NCBI GenBank assembly: GCA_030753015.1
Contig: JASMDC010000011.1
Coordinates: forward strand, 1 to 64,000
Source of the DNA: Candidatus Undinarchaeales archaeon
GTDB taxonomy: Archaea > SpSt-1190 > JASMDC01
Reading direction: 5' to 3'
DNA length: 64,000 bases
A program made the translations under genes and the position numbers. The notes under the pieces were generated by a model. That model saw nothing but the letters and a program-made list of their open reading frames with translations. It was not told the origin of the DNA and did not search any database. Positions 51,277-59,744 of this stretch are shown here, one piece after another; positions within the stretch are counted from its first letter, which is position 1; each line of letters begins with the position of its first letter.

Positions 51277-51659
51277 ACGAGAAGAAGAAGCGGCGAGTGC
51301 CGGCTTACTTGCGAAAACGAAAGAGATATATAGTGTACCAAGTTTGGCCAGCCGGGAACCCTACCCCAGGGTTCAACGATGTGGACAGGGCCATCCGGTC
51401 GTCCGTCCGGTCATTTCTCGGCGACCATGGGGCGGCTCAGGCCGGCGTGTGGGTCATGAAGGACCGGTACGACCCCGCGACCGGGCAGGGCCTCGTCCGC
51501 TGCGTGCATGAACGGGTCGATCAGGTCAGGGCCTCTCTGGCCCTCGTGACCGGGATCGGCGATGCACGGGTCCGCATCGACACCCTGGGCGTCTCCGGTT
51601 CGATTAGAACAGCAAAGCGAAAGTTCACGGGTGATGAGAATGGAACTAATGACACCTGA
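51273..51659 (+). CDS. rnp2: RNase P protein component 2 (Pop5)
   Basis: A 128-aa RNase P subunit: RVPAYLRKRKRYIVYQVWPA, AIRSSVRSFLGDHGAAQAGV, GLVRCVHERVDQVRASLALV and VRIDTLGVSGSIRTAKRKF. It binds the catalytic RNA together with Rpp30. It overlaps Rpp30 by ATGA and psmA by about 20 nt. The C-terminal acidic/Asn tail (TGDENGTNDT) is short. Confidence 0.92.
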   Translation: MNEKKKRRVPAYLRKRKRYIVYQVWPAGNPTPGFNDVDRAIRSSVRSFLGDHGAAQAGVWVMKDRYDPATGQGLVRCVHERVDQVRASLALVTGIGDARVRIDTLGVSGSIRTAKRKFTGDENGTNDT

Positions 51660-52383
51660 AATGATGGGATATGATCGTGCGAGTACCGTCTTCTCTCCGG
51701 ACGGCCGCCTCTTCCAGGTCCAGTACGCCATGGAAGCGGTACGGAGGGGCGCCACAGCCATTGGCATCGTCTGCAAGGACGGTGTCGTGCTTGCGGCGGA
51801 CAAGCGCATCTCCAATGTGCTCATGGTCCACAGCTTTGTCGAGAAGATCTTCGAAGTGGACGATCACGTGGGGGTCGCAACCTCCGGACTTGTGGCCGAC
51901 GGGCGCAAGCTCGTGGACGACGCGCGCATCGAATCCCAACGTAACCATATAGTGTTCGACGAGGCCATCGAGATCGCCTCTCTGGTCAAGCGCATCTGCG
52001 ACATCAAGCAGCTTTTCACACAGTACGGAGGGCTAAGGCCCTTCGGTGTCTCCCTCCTCATCGTAGGTGTGGACGAGACCGGGCCCCGCCTCTTCGAGAC
52101 CGATCCCAGCGGTACACCTACCGAGTGGAAGGCCACCGCCGTGGGAGAGGGACGCAAAGAGGTCCTCGAGTACCTAAAGGAGAACTACAAGGACGATATC
52201 TCCCTTGAAAAAGGCCTCGGTCTGGTGTTCAAGGCGCTCCAGCGCATCATGAAGGAGCCGATCGAGCCCGAGAAGATTGAGGCCGCGATAATCACCACCA
52301 AGGAGCGGAAGTTCACCAAGCTAGGGAAGGACCGGCTCGTCAAGTACCTCAAGAAGCTCGAGCCTGAGAAGGACAAGGACTAG
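51640..52383 (+). CDS. psmA: Proteasome subunit alpha
   Basis: A 247-aa alpha subunit of the 20S proteasome: the N-terminal H0 helix and GYDRASTVFSPDGRLFQVQY signature, then YAMEAVRRGATAIGIVCKDG. Seven alpha subunits form the outer gate rings. GTG/ATG choices were resolved to ATG 51640, which follows GGTGAT by 4 nt; ATG 51634 and 51649 are alternatives. It overlaps the end of the Pop5 gene. The C-terminus ends in a Lys/Asp-rich tail. The beta subunit is not in this window. Confidence 0.93.
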   Translation: MELMTPEMMGYDRASTVFSPDGRLFQVQYAMEAVRRGATAIGIVCKDGVVLAADKRISNVLMVHSFVEKIFEVDDHVGVATSGLVADGRKLVDDARIESQRNHIVFDEAIEIASLVKRICDIKQLFTQYGGLRPFGVSLLIVGVDETGPRLFETDPSGTPTEWKATAVGEGRKEVLEYLKENYKDDISLEKGLGLVFKALQRIMKEPIEPEKIEAAIITTKERKFTKLGKDRLVKYLKKLEPEKDKD

Positions 52384-52396
52384 GGGGTCGGCCAGC

Positions 52397-53101
52397 GTGG
52401 TCGACATCGACCGGGCAGTGATCGCCCGGCTCCAGAAGTTCGGATCGACCTTCGAGATCCTCGTGGACCCCGACGTGGCTCGGGAGTACAAGGAGGGCAA
52501 GAAGGTCGATATCGACAAGCTCATGGCGGCCCAGGACGTGTTCAAGGACGCTCACAGTGGAGACCGGTGCGGCGAAGAATCGCTGTTGAAGGTGTTCGAG
52601 ACCACCAATCCATTCGAGGTCGCCAAGCAGATACTCGACAAGGGCCAGATCCAGCTCACAACCGAGCAGAAGCGCCATATGGCGGAGGAGAAGTACAAGC
52701 AGGTCGCAGCCCTCATCGCCCGCAATGCGATCAATCCGCAGACAGGCACTCCGCACCCCGTTGTCCGTATCGAGCGTGCCATGGAAGAGGCAAAGGTGCA
52801 CTGCGATATCTTCAAGGACGCCGAGCAGCAGATGGCCGACGTCGTCAAGCTGCTCAGGCCGCTCCTGCCGCTCAAGTTCGAGACGCGAATAATCGCGCTG
52901 AAGGTTCCTCCGAGCTTTGCGAGCAACGCTCAGCGGGAGGTCCGCACGTTCGGTGAGATGAAGCAGGACCAGTGGCTCAAGGACGGATCATGGGTCGCCG
53001 TGGTGGAGATACCTGCGGGGATGCAGGACGAGTTCTTCGGTAAGCTCGCCGGCCTCACCCATGGCGAGGCCGAGACGCGCGTGCTGGAACATTTCCCCTG
53101 A
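52397..53101 (+). CDS. sdo1: Ribosome maturation protein SBDS (Sdo1)
   Basis: A 234-aa SBDS homologue starting at GTG. The N-terminal FYSH domain (FGSTFEILVDPDVAREYKEG, KLMAAQDVFKDAHSGDRCGE), central helical domain (QIQLTTEQKRHMAEEKYKQV, INPQTGTPHPVVRIERAMEE) and C-terminal ferredoxin-like domain (LPLKFETRIIALKVPPSFAS) are complete. It acts in late maturation of the large ribosomal subunit by assisting removal of aIF6. Its place between psmA and rrp4 is the usual archaeal order. Confidence 0.93.
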   Translation: MVDIDRAVIARLQKFGSTFEILVDPDVAREYKEGKKVDIDKLMAAQDVFKDAHSGDRCGEESLLKVFETTNPFEVAKQILDKGQIQLTTEQKRHMAEEKYKQVAALIARNAINPQTGTPHPVVRIERAMEEAKVHCDIFKDAEQQMADVVKLLRPLLPLKFETRIIALKVPPSFASNAQREVRTFGEMKQDQWLKDGSWVAVVEIPAGMQDEFFGKLAGLTHGEAETRVLEHFP

Positions 53102-53116
53102 GCACTGGTGACATCG

Positions 53117-53788
53117 ATGGCCCGCATCCTTGTGAAACCTCGGCAGCTCGTCGTTCCCGGTACACCGCTAGCATCGGGTGTGGTGGGGGGCGCCGCCCCC
53201 GGCACCCGGCTCGATGGTGATACGCTCTATGCCACCGTCGTGGGCCTGGCGTCGGTGCGTAGTGGCGATGTGGGCATCATCCCCCTGGGAGGCCCCTACC
53301 TGCCGTCCAAGGGCGATATTGTCATCGGCATCGTCACGGCCGTACGCGGAACGTGGATAGAGATCGACATCAAGGCACCCTGGTCCGCGGACCTGGGGCT
53401 GGAGGGGGGTGACGACCGGAGACCGGAGCGTGGCTGGCGGAAAGGTGACGCAGTGCTCGCGACCGTGACCGGGATGGACGAGGAGAAGCACGCTATGCTC
53501 GACATCAGCGGAATGGACCATGGTCCGATCTCCGAGGGGCTCCTCATCGATGTACCGGCCCCCAAGGTGGCCCGGCTAATCGGGCGTAGTGGGAGCATGG
53601 TGGGCATGATCCGTGAGCTTACCGGCTGCACCATAATCGTCGGCCTCAACGGACGTGTCATGATACAAGGGACGCCCGGGGGCCAGCTCCTGGCCGCACG
53701 GGCCGTCGGGCTCGTCGAGGCCAATGCTCACACTCACGGATTGACCGATGCCGTTCGTGTGTTCCTGGAAGGTGAGCGCCGTGATTAA
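53117..53788 (+). CDS. rrp4: Exosome RNA-binding subunit Rrp4
   Basis: A 223-aa cap subunit of the archaeal exosome. N-terminal domain (RQLVVPGTPLASGVVGG), S1 domain (SKGDIVIGIVTAVRGTWIEI, GDAVLATVTGMDEEKHAMLD) and KH domain (VPAPKVARLIGRSGSMVGMI) are in order; the KH loop reads GRSGS. It feeds RNA to the Rrp41/Rrp42 ring. Start ATG 53117 follows GGTGACATCG; the in-frame GTG 53108 is less likely. It overlaps rrp41. Confidence 0.92.
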   Translation: MARILVKPRQLVVPGTPLASGVVGGAAPGTRLDGDTLYATVVGLASVRSGDVGIIPLGGPYLPSKGDIVIGIVTAVRGTWIEIDIKAPWSADLGLEGGDDRRPERGWRKGDAVLATVTGMDEEKHAMLDISGMDHGPISEGLLIDVPAPKVARLIGRSGSMVGMIRELTGCTIIVGLNGRVMIQGTPGGQLLAARAVGLVEANAHTHGLTDAVRVFLEGERRD

Positions 53789-54494
53789 TAGGCGACCCGA
53801 GAGCCTGTTCGTCGATGGAAGACGGCTTGATGGCCGAGCTCTCGACGCGTTGGGCACCGCTGTGGCCGAGACCGGGATAATCCCCCAGGCCGACGGGTCC
53901 GCAAAGGTGGAACGGAGCGGCACAAAGGTGCTCGCCACGGTCCGCGGTCCACATGAGCCCCAAAAGCATGAAGATGATCTCACGCACGTTCGCTGCACTA
54001 TAGATGTCCCCTCGTTCAGTGGTCCTGTACAGCATGACGACCTCACCGAACGGATGGAGGGGGCCTTGTGCTCTCTGGTGCTCTTCGACGACCTCCCCGG
54101 GTGTGTAGTCGATGTGCGTATCCAACTCGTGGCCTCGGGCGCAAGCGTTCTCGCCACGGCCCTCGCCGCCGCTACTCTCGCACTGGCCGACGCCGGTGTG
54201 CCCATGCGCGATCTGGTGGCCGCTGTGGACGTGGTCATCGTCCATGATGCACAGGGGAAACGGTTCATCGCCCTGGATCCGTCAGAGATCGAGGGTACAT
54301 GGGCCTCGTCCACGATCACTGTATGCTTCACCTGCCATAGGGGGGACCTCGTCCTTCTCTGTGCTAACGGCAGGCAATCACAGGACGAGCTTGAGAGCGC
54401 CCTCACGCTCGCAGCGCGTGGCATGGGCGCCGTCAGCGACCTCATGACCGACTCGTTCCTCCGCCGGTATGCGACAAGAGGTGAGGACAAATGA
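53781..54494 (+). CDS. rrp41: Exosome subunit Rrp41, catalytic site apparently degraded
   Basis: A 237-aa RNase PH-fold protein, GTG start 5 nt after AAGGTGAG. DGRRLDGRALDALGTAVAET, QADGSAKVERSGTKVLATVR and the C-terminal LLCANGRQSQDELESALTLA are typical. In active Rrp41 the strand after the first catalytic-region Asp reads like L-E-D-N-Y-G-E-A-D-M-P. Here it reads D166-P-S-E-I-E-G-T-W-A-S-S-T178-I-T, so the key Asp of the ADM motif is replaced (Thr178). The RNA-contacting segment after GP(R) is also changed (GPHEPQKHEDD). Its place in the operon shows it is the Rrp41 orthologue, but phosphorolysis is doubtful. Confidence 0.88.
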   Translation: MINRRPESLFVDGRRLDGRALDALGTAVAETGIIPQADGSAKVERSGTKVLATVRGPHEPQKHEDDLTHVRCTIDVPSFSGPVQHDDLTERMEGALCSLVLFDDLPGCVVDVRIQLVASGASVLATALAAATLALADAGVPMRDLVAAVDVVIVHDAQGKRFIALDPSEIEGTWASSTITVCFTCHRGDLVLLCANGRQSQDELESALTLAARGMGAVSDLMTDSFLRRYATRGEDK

Positions 54495-55264
54495 TACCTG
54501 CCCGACTGGTGGATTGCACCGTGGTCCGTCGAACGGTACGACGTTCTCTAGCGAACGGTCAGCGGTTCGATGGCAGGGGTCTGGGCGATGTCCGGCCCGT
54601 GAAGGTCATGTGCGACGTGGCTCCCGTGGCCGAGGGCTCCGCTCAGGCGTTCATTGGGATGACGCATGTCATCGCCGGTGTCCGGCTCGAGGCTGCTCCG
54701 CCCGTGGCGGACCATCCTGTGGAGGGAGTGCTCCATGTCCATGCCGGCAAGGATGGTGCTCGTCTTGCCTGGGCCGTTGAGCGTACCCTTCGTGATACCG
54801 AGGCCGTTGACCTCATGCGTCTGTGCATCGAGCCAGGACGGACCGTGTGGCACGTGTGGCTCGACGTGCGCTGCATCAACGATGACGGTTCCCTGGTCGA
54901 TGCCTGTGTATTGGCATCGGTCGCAGCTCTCGCCACGGCGCAGATGCCACGCTTCGACGGCGGGAGAGTGGTCCGGGACGAGCGGATAGGTCCACTGATG
55001 GTGGACGGCCTACCTGTCACCTGCACTCTTGGCCTGGTGGACGGAAAGCTCGTGGCCGACCTCACCCGGGAGGAGGGGACGGTGGCCGACGCCAAGGTGC
55101 GCGTAACCTTCCAACCGGACGGCGCTCTCGCACAGGTCATGGCTAGTGGTCGGGGCACGCTCTCGTCAGACAAGATATCGCAGGCCGTCGCACTCGCGAA
55201 GAGGGCAGCACCGACGCTCCGTGAGGGTGTCCTGGCCGCCGTCGCAAGGTTTAAAAAAGCCTAG
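54491..55264 (+). CDS. rrp42: Exosome subunit Rrp42
   Basis: A 257-aa RNase PH-fold ring subunit: RFDGRGLGDVRPVKV, SAQAFIGMTHVIAGVRLEAA, DDGSLVDACVLASVAALATA, LPVTCTLGLVDGKLVADLTR and GTLSSDKISQAVALAKRAA. Rrp42 is normally the non-catalytic partner of Rrp41 and shapes the RNA path. It overlaps rrp41 by ATGA. In many archaea the gene after rrp42 is rpl37ae; here it is rps2. Confidence 0.9.
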   Translation: MIPARLVDCTVVRRTVRRSLANGQRFDGRGLGDVRPVKVMCDVAPVAEGSAQAFIGMTHVIAGVRLEAAPPVADHPVEGVLHVHAGKDGARLAWAVERTLRDTEAVDLMRLCIEPGRTVWHVWLDVRCINDDGSLVDACVLASVAALATAQMPRFDGGRVVRDERIGPLMVDGLPVTCTLGLVDGKLVADLTREEGTVADAKVRVTFQPDGALAQVMASGRGTLSSDKISQAVALAKRAAPTLREGVLAAVARFKKA

Positions 55265-55279
55265 GTGGTGGGCTTGGCG

Positions 55280-55876
55280 ATGAGCAGGCAAAGGAAACTC
55301 GTGCCGTTGGAGAAGTACCTTGTCAGTGGCGTACATATCGGCACCCGCCAGAAGATGAAGGATATGAGCGAGTTCATTTACAAGCTCCGTCCTGACGGTC
55401 TGGCCGTGATGAACATCCAGAAGATCGACGAGCGCCTGCGGGTAGTCTCCCGATTCCTATCCCGGTACGAACCTGGCGAGGTTCTGGTCGTGGCAGCCCG
55501 TGAGACCGCCAAGAAACCGATCCGCAAGTTCGCCGAGGCCACGGGGTGCAAGCCCTGCATTGGACGGTTCATGCCCGGGACCCTTACAAATCCTGCTTAC
55601 GAGAAGTACACTGAGCCGAGGGTCGTGTTCGTCAATGATCCGATCGCCGACAAGCAGTGTATCACCGAGGCCATGGAGGTGGGTATCCCCATCGTGTCCC
55701 TCTGTGATACCAACCACATTAAAGAGAACATCGACCTGATCATCCCCGCCAACAACAAGGGGAAGAAGTCGCTCGGGCTGGTCTACTGGATCATCGCTAA
55801 GGAGATGCTCATCGAGCGCGGGGTCCTTCCTCCGGATGTCGAGTACGAAGTACCAGTGGAAGAGTTCGGAGGCTAA
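55280..55876 (+). CDS. rps2: 30S ribosomal protein S2
   Basis: A 198-aa S2 protein of the archaeal/eukaryotic type: LVPLEKYLVSGVHIGTRQKM, IYKLRPDGLAVMNIQKIDER, PCIGRFMPGTLTNPAYEKYT, VVFVNDPIADKQCITEAMEV, GIPIVSLCDTNHIKENIDLI. ATG 55280 is preferred over the GTG that immediately follows the rrp42 stop. It is translationally linked between the exosome genes and MEMO1. Confidence 0.93.
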   Translation: MSRQRKLVPLEKYLVSGVHIGTRQKMKDMSEFIYKLRPDGLAVMNIQKIDERLRVVSRFLSRYEPGEVLVVAARETAKKPIRKFAEATGCKPCIGRFMPGTLTNPAYEKYTEPRVVFVNDPIADKQCITEAMEVGIPIVSLCDTNHIKENIDLIIPANNKGKKSLGLVYWIIAKEMLIERGVLPPDVEYEVPVEEFGG

Positions 55877-55879
55877 GAT

Positions 55880-56719
55880 ATGCTACGGCTCCCGGCAGTG
55901 GCGGGCCAGCATTACTTTGCAGATACTGATAAGCTCGAGCTCCAGATCAAGCACTGTTTCACCCATGAGCTCGGTCCCGGAGCGCTCCCTGGAGAGCGCT
56001 CGGACAAGCGTATACACGGCATCATCGTCCCCCACGGTGCGTTCATGTTCTCCGGTGCCTGCGCGGCCCATGCCTACAAGTTGATCGGTGAGTCCGCGAA
56101 GCCGGACGTTGTCATCATCGTCGGACCCAACCACACGGGCACTGGTGCAGGCCTTGCCGTCTACCCGGCCGGCGCGTGGAAGACGCCGTTGGGGGAAGTG
56201 AAGGTGGACGAGGCGTTCGCCAAGACCATCGTGAAACACGGTGAGATGCTCGACCTGGACGAGATGGCGCACCAGTACGAGCCATCCATCGAGACACAGC
56301 TTCCGTTCCTCCAGTTCGTGCTCCCCGACGTCCCTATCGTCCCCATCCTAATGATGATCCACGACATGGACGCCTGCGACGACGTCGCCTTCTCGATCGT
56401 CGACGCTGCTGAGGAGATGAAGAAGAAGGTGCTCATCATCGCTTCCTCGGACTTCTCGCACTTCGTCCCCGCCCGCGTGGCATCGGAGCTGGACGATCTG
56501 GTGCTCCAGAACATCGAGAAGCTCGACGAGGAGCGTCTGATGAAGACCATCGAGCGTAAGAAGGTCTCCATGTGCGGATTCGCGCCCGTGAGCGCGATGA
56601 TGGTCGCCTGTAAGGAGATGGGCGCCAAGAGTGCCCGTGTGCTCAAGTACTACACTTCGGGTGAGATCCTAAACGACAACACCCAGGTCAATGGCTACGC
56701 ATCGTGTGTCGTGGAGTAA
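55880..56719 (+). CDS. MEMO1-family protein
   Basis: A 279-aa protein of the MEMO1 (AmmeMemoRadiSam B) family, a class III dioxygenase-like fold. Family motifs: LPAVAGQHYFADTDKLELQI, GIIVPHGAFMFSGACAAHAY, GPNHTGTGAGLAVYPAGAWK, VIIASSDFSHFVPARVASEL, GFAPVSAMMVACKEMGAKSA. The conserved His residues (PHGAF, PNHTG, DFSHF) could bind copper or iron. The cellular role in archaea is unsettled. The S2-MEMO1 gene order is common in archaea. ATG 55880 follows GGAGG by 7 nt. Confidence 0.9.
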   Translation: MLRLPAVAGQHYFADTDKLELQIKHCFTHELGPGALPGERSDKRIHGIIVPHGAFMFSGACAAHAYKLIGESAKPDVVIIVGPNHTGTGAGLAVYPAGAWKTPLGEVKVDEAFAKTIVKHGEMLDLDEMAHQYEPSIETQLPFLQFVLPDVPIVPILMMIHDMDACDDVAFSIVDAAEEMKKKVLIIASSDFSHFVPARVASELDDLVLQNIEKLDEERLMKTIERKKVSMCGFAPVSAMMVACKEMGAKSARVLKYYTSGEILNDNTQVNGYASCVVE

Positions 56720-56818
56720 CGCTCGCATCATCTCCGAGACGTTCGGACGAGGCACCTCCTATACAAGCCTTATAAATATCAACGGGTATCAATACAGTAC
56801 GCTCGGAGGGCGAGAACC

Positions 56819-57079
56819 ATGGAGGAAACAGCGACCTGGCTCAAGGACGTTCTCGGGGGTGAGAAGCGGCTCCATGAGGTCCTCGAAAAGCTCGAGGGGA
56901 ATGAGAAGCTCTCTCTCCATTGGTTCGAGAAGCTCGGCGCGATCATCGACGAGCATGGCGCGGAGATCGATGATACCATGGTGATCCGCCTCTCCACCCT
57001 TCTGGACGAGTTCGGACGGCTCGCGTCCACCAGTTCCTGTCTCCGTTCGGAGATAGAGTTCATCCTCAAGAAGAGCTGA
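56819..57079 (+). CDS. Small helical protein of unknown function
   Basis: An 86-aa acidic, all-helical protein (EEKRLHEVLEKLEGNEKLSL-like heptads, IDDTMVIRLSTLLDEFGRLA). It has a good ribosome-binding site (GGAGGG, 8 nt before the ATG) and its own TATA box (CCTTATAAATATC, about 45 nt upstream). No signal peptide. No family recognised; it is followed within 30 nt by the TraB-like gene and probably co-transcribed. Confidence 0.65.
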   Translation: MEETATWLKDVLGGEKRLHEVLEKLEGNEKLSLHWFEKLGAIIDEHGAEIDDTMVIRLSTLLDEFGRLASTSSCLRSEIEFILKKS

Positions 57080-57106
57080 GGCTGCTGGCCTCCAGAGGCG
57101 TTCCAC

Positions 57107-58246
57107 GTGGAGAGGATTAGCAACATAATCATTGTAGGAACGGCGCACGTCTCTGCCGACTCAATCGATGAGGTGCGTTCCGTGATCTCAAAGGAACGTC
57201 CTGGTGCTGTCGCCGTGGAACTGGACGAGAAGCGCTACAAGTCACTCGTTGAGGGAAAGGACTGGCGGAAGGAGCCCATCGCCGATCTTCTTCGCTCCGA
57301 CCGGCTCTACATCGCCCTGGCCAACGCGTTGATGCTCGCTTTCCAGCGAATGGTCGGACAACGTGTCGGCAGCCGCCCGGGGGAGGAGATGCTGGCCGCG
57401 ATCGAAGCGGCGAAAGAGGTGGACGCCGAGGTAGTGCTCGTGGACAGGGACATCACCAAGACCCTTCGCCGGGCTTTGGACGAGATGAGCGTTAGGGAGA
57501 AGTACGGTATACTCAAGGAGCTGCTGTCCCCTGACGACGAGGTTCTCCAGACGGAGGTGGACGAGCTCCTGGAGACCTACAAGGACGCCAATGTCATCTC
57601 GGAACTTGTCGACCAGCTGCGTGAATTGTCGCCTGGCGCCCACCGCGTGCTCCTGGCAGAACGGGACGCCTACATGGCACGTCGCATCCAGGCCGCGGCG
57701 AAGGACCGTTCAGTCGTCGCCGTGGTAGGCGCAGCTCACGCCAACGGCATAGCCACTCACTTGCGCACCGAGGAGGAGATCCCGGAGGTCGAGATCGTGG
57801 AGCGCCGGCACTGGGGCCGCATGTTCCTGTACGCACTCCCCTTCATGTTCGTTGCCGTGTTCCTGCTGGCCATGCTCAAGGGAGTGGCCATCGGTCCAGA
57901 GCTCGGCCGGTGGGTGCTCATCAACGGTGCGCTTTCGGCACTGTGCACGCTGCTCGTGCGCGGGAGCATCCCTGCCATCGTCATAGCGTTCCTGGCCGCC
58001 CCAATCACGAGCCTCTCACCGTTCCTGGCCGCGGGATGGTTCGCCGGACTGACGGAGGCATGGTGGCGGCGGTTGACGGTGGAGGACCTGGAGGACCTGA
58101 CGAAGATCGAGGATATGGACGATCTCATGGCCAATAGCGCCTTTCGCGTGCTCCTCGTGGGAGCTGCGGCGAACATAGGGAGCACCATAGGGACCTTCGT
58201 GAGCATCCCTGCAGTGCTCACTCCCATCCTCACAAAGCTAGGATGA
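57107..58246 (+). CDS. TraB/PrgY-family membrane protein
   Basis: A 379-aa protein. Residues 1-235 are the TraB/PrgY (TIKI-like) domain with the metal-site motifs IVGTAHVSADSIDEVRSV and VVAVVGAAHANGIATHL, plus GAVAVELDEKRY and EVVLVDRDITKTLRRAL. Four or so hydrophobic helices follow (YALPFMFVAVFLLAMLKGVA, ITSLSPFLAAGWFAGLTEAW). Homologues inhibit or degrade peptide signals or act as metalloproteases; the archaeal role is unknown. It starts at GTG. A C-terminal helix TIGTFVSIPAVLTPI ends the chain. Confidence 0.86.
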   Translation: MERISNIIIVGTAHVSADSIDEVRSVISKERPGAVAVELDEKRYKSLVEGKDWRKEPIADLLRSDRLYIALANALMLAFQRMVGQRVGSRPGEEMLAAIEAAKEVDAEVVLVDRDITKTLRRALDEMSVREKYGILKELLSPDDEVLQTEVDELLETYKDANVISELVDQLRELSPGAHRVLLAERDAYMARRIQAAAKDRSVVAVVGAAHANGIATHLRTEEEIPEVEIVERRHWGRMFLYALPFMFVAVFLLAMLKGVAIGPELGRWVLINGALSALCTLLVRGSIPAIVIAFLAAPITSLSPFLAAGWFAGLTEAWWRRLTVEDLEDLTKIEDMDDLMANSAFRVLLVGAAANIGSTIGTFVSIPAVLTPILTKLG

Positions 58247-58270
58247 GAGGCGTGCAACCCATCTGGGAAG

Positions 58271-58280
58271 TTTAATAAAG
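58271..58280 (+). promoter_or_regulatory. TATA box that fixes the exchanger start
   Basis: TTTAATAAAG is centred 25-26 nt before GTG 58301. The in-frame GTG at 58286 lies only about 10 nt after the box, upstream of the predicted transcription start, so 58301 is preferred. Confidence 0.6.
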
Positions 58281-58300
58281 CCTTAGTGGTTATCGGCATC

Positions 58301-59704
58301 GTGGCACTGCCACTTACGCTGCCAGTCATCCTTCTCTTTATCGAGTTCGTCGTAGCCATCATCCTTGTGTACTTCGGCAGCGAGTGGGTGGTCGACTCGG
58401 CGTCGGCCATGGCGCTCTATCTCGGAGTGTCCTCCGCCTTCATCGGCCTCACCCTCATCTCGGTGGGGACATCGATCCCGGAGATCGCCGTTTCGACGAC
58501 TGCGGCGTTCAAGGGGTATGGCGGAGTGTCCGGTGGCAACATCATCGGCTCGGACCTTGTCCAGATCACCCTCATCCTGGGCATCTGTGCCTTCATCCGC
58601 CCCATCTTCATGGAGCGGTCCGAGGTACGCCAGGACGGTATCATCATGCTCGCGGCCGCGACCCTTGGTATCCTCGCGATGCTCACGGGGACCTGTGCGC
58701 ACACGCTCCAGTGCGAACCTGGCCCGGATACGTTCAGCTGCATCGACCGTAGCGGCGAGTTCACATCCCACCTTGAGTACATCGAGGCCTCCGGAAAGGC
58801 AAGATTGATCATGGGACTCGATATGCACGACGCGGAGCTCACCGTCGTGTGCGAGGGCGACGATCCGCCGGGACAGGACATCCCGTTCAACAAAGATACC
58901 CTGTGCATCCCCGAGAAGATCTCGCTCATCGAGGACGAAGTGGATTCGGACTCGTGCATGTGCAAGAAAGTGTTCGGGAACGACGGTGACATTACCATCA
59001 CCTGCAAGAACGTGTTGGTCCGGTACGATACTGAGCTCGACCAAACGACCGGGACGGTCGAGGTGACCTATCTCGATCCGAGCACCCAACAGCTGTCAAA
59101 GGTGAACGCCACCTGTACCTCGAACGCCGCCTCGGCGACCTTCGACACCGGGTGTGTCACGCGGTTCGAGGGGCTGGGACTTGCCCTGCTCTATATCTGT
59201 TACGTGATCTATCTCTACAAGCACTCCACTCCGCCCGAGGAGATCCAGCAGTCCAAGATCACCCGGGAGAAGGCCGTGGTGCTCCTGATAGCGGGATTCA
59301 TCTTTGTGGTGGTGGGGAGCAACATGCTCGTTCGCACGTCCGTGAACCTAGCCATCATGTTCGGCGTCCCTGCCTTCATCATCGGCATGACGATGGTCGG
59401 CTTCGGCACATCGCTGCCCGAGCTGATCATCTCGGCCATGGCCGCCTATAAAGGGGAGGAGGAGATGAGCCTGGGCAACCTCGTGGGCAGCAATATCACC
59501 GATCCGCTCTTTTCCATAGGCTTCGGCGCCTTCATGGGCGGGAACATCATCGTCAACTCGGGTCTGGTGCGCAGCAACGGCCTCTACATGCTGATCTGCT
59601 CTGCAGTGGCAGTCGCCATAATGTGGCGCACAGGTCGCGTAGGGCGCAAGGCCGCTTTCCTCCTGTCCGGCCTCTATTTTGTGTACCTGTACTTCCTGTT
59701 CTGA
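58301..59704 (+). CDS. Sodium/calcium exchanger-family antiporter with cysteine-rich insert
   Basis: A 467-aa membrane antiporter with both alpha repeats: GLTLISVGTSIPEIAVSTTA with GNIIGSDLVQ, and GMTMVGFGTSLPELIISAMA with GNLVGSNITDP. The first has Asp (GSD) where GSN is usual. Between the two five-helix halves is a 165-residue insert (about 140-300) with 10 cysteines (CTGTCAHTLQCEPG-like region, SCMCKKVFGNDGD), predicted outside the membrane. Known YrbG/NCX_Mj proteins have only a short loop here. The ion pair exchanged is not known. Confidence 0.86.
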   Translation: MALPLTLPVILLFIEFVVAIILVYFGSEWVVDSASAMALYLGVSSAFIGLTLISVGTSIPEIAVSTTAAFKGYGGVSGGNIIGSDLVQITLILGICAFIRPIFMERSEVRQDGIIMLAAATLGILAMLTGTCAHTLQCEPGPDTFSCIDRSGEFTSHLEYIEASGKARLIMGLDMHDAELTVVCEGDDPPGQDIPFNKDTLCIPEKISLIEDEVDSDSCMCKKVFGNDGDITITCKNVLVRYDTELDQTTGTVEVTYLDPSTQQLSKVNATCTSNAASATFDTGCVTRFEGLGLALLYICYVIYLYKHSTPPEEIQQSKITREKAVVLLIAGFIFVVVGSNMLVRTSVNLAIMFGVPAFIIGMTMVGFGTSLPELIISAMAAYKGEEEMSLGNLVGSNITDPLFSIGFGAFMGGNIIVNSGLVRSNGLYMLICSAVAVAIMWRTGRVGRKAAFLLSGLYFVYLYFLF

Positions 59705-59744
59705 ACGAGCGGTAGGCGATCCCGTCGTATATATGCTCGTGTCC

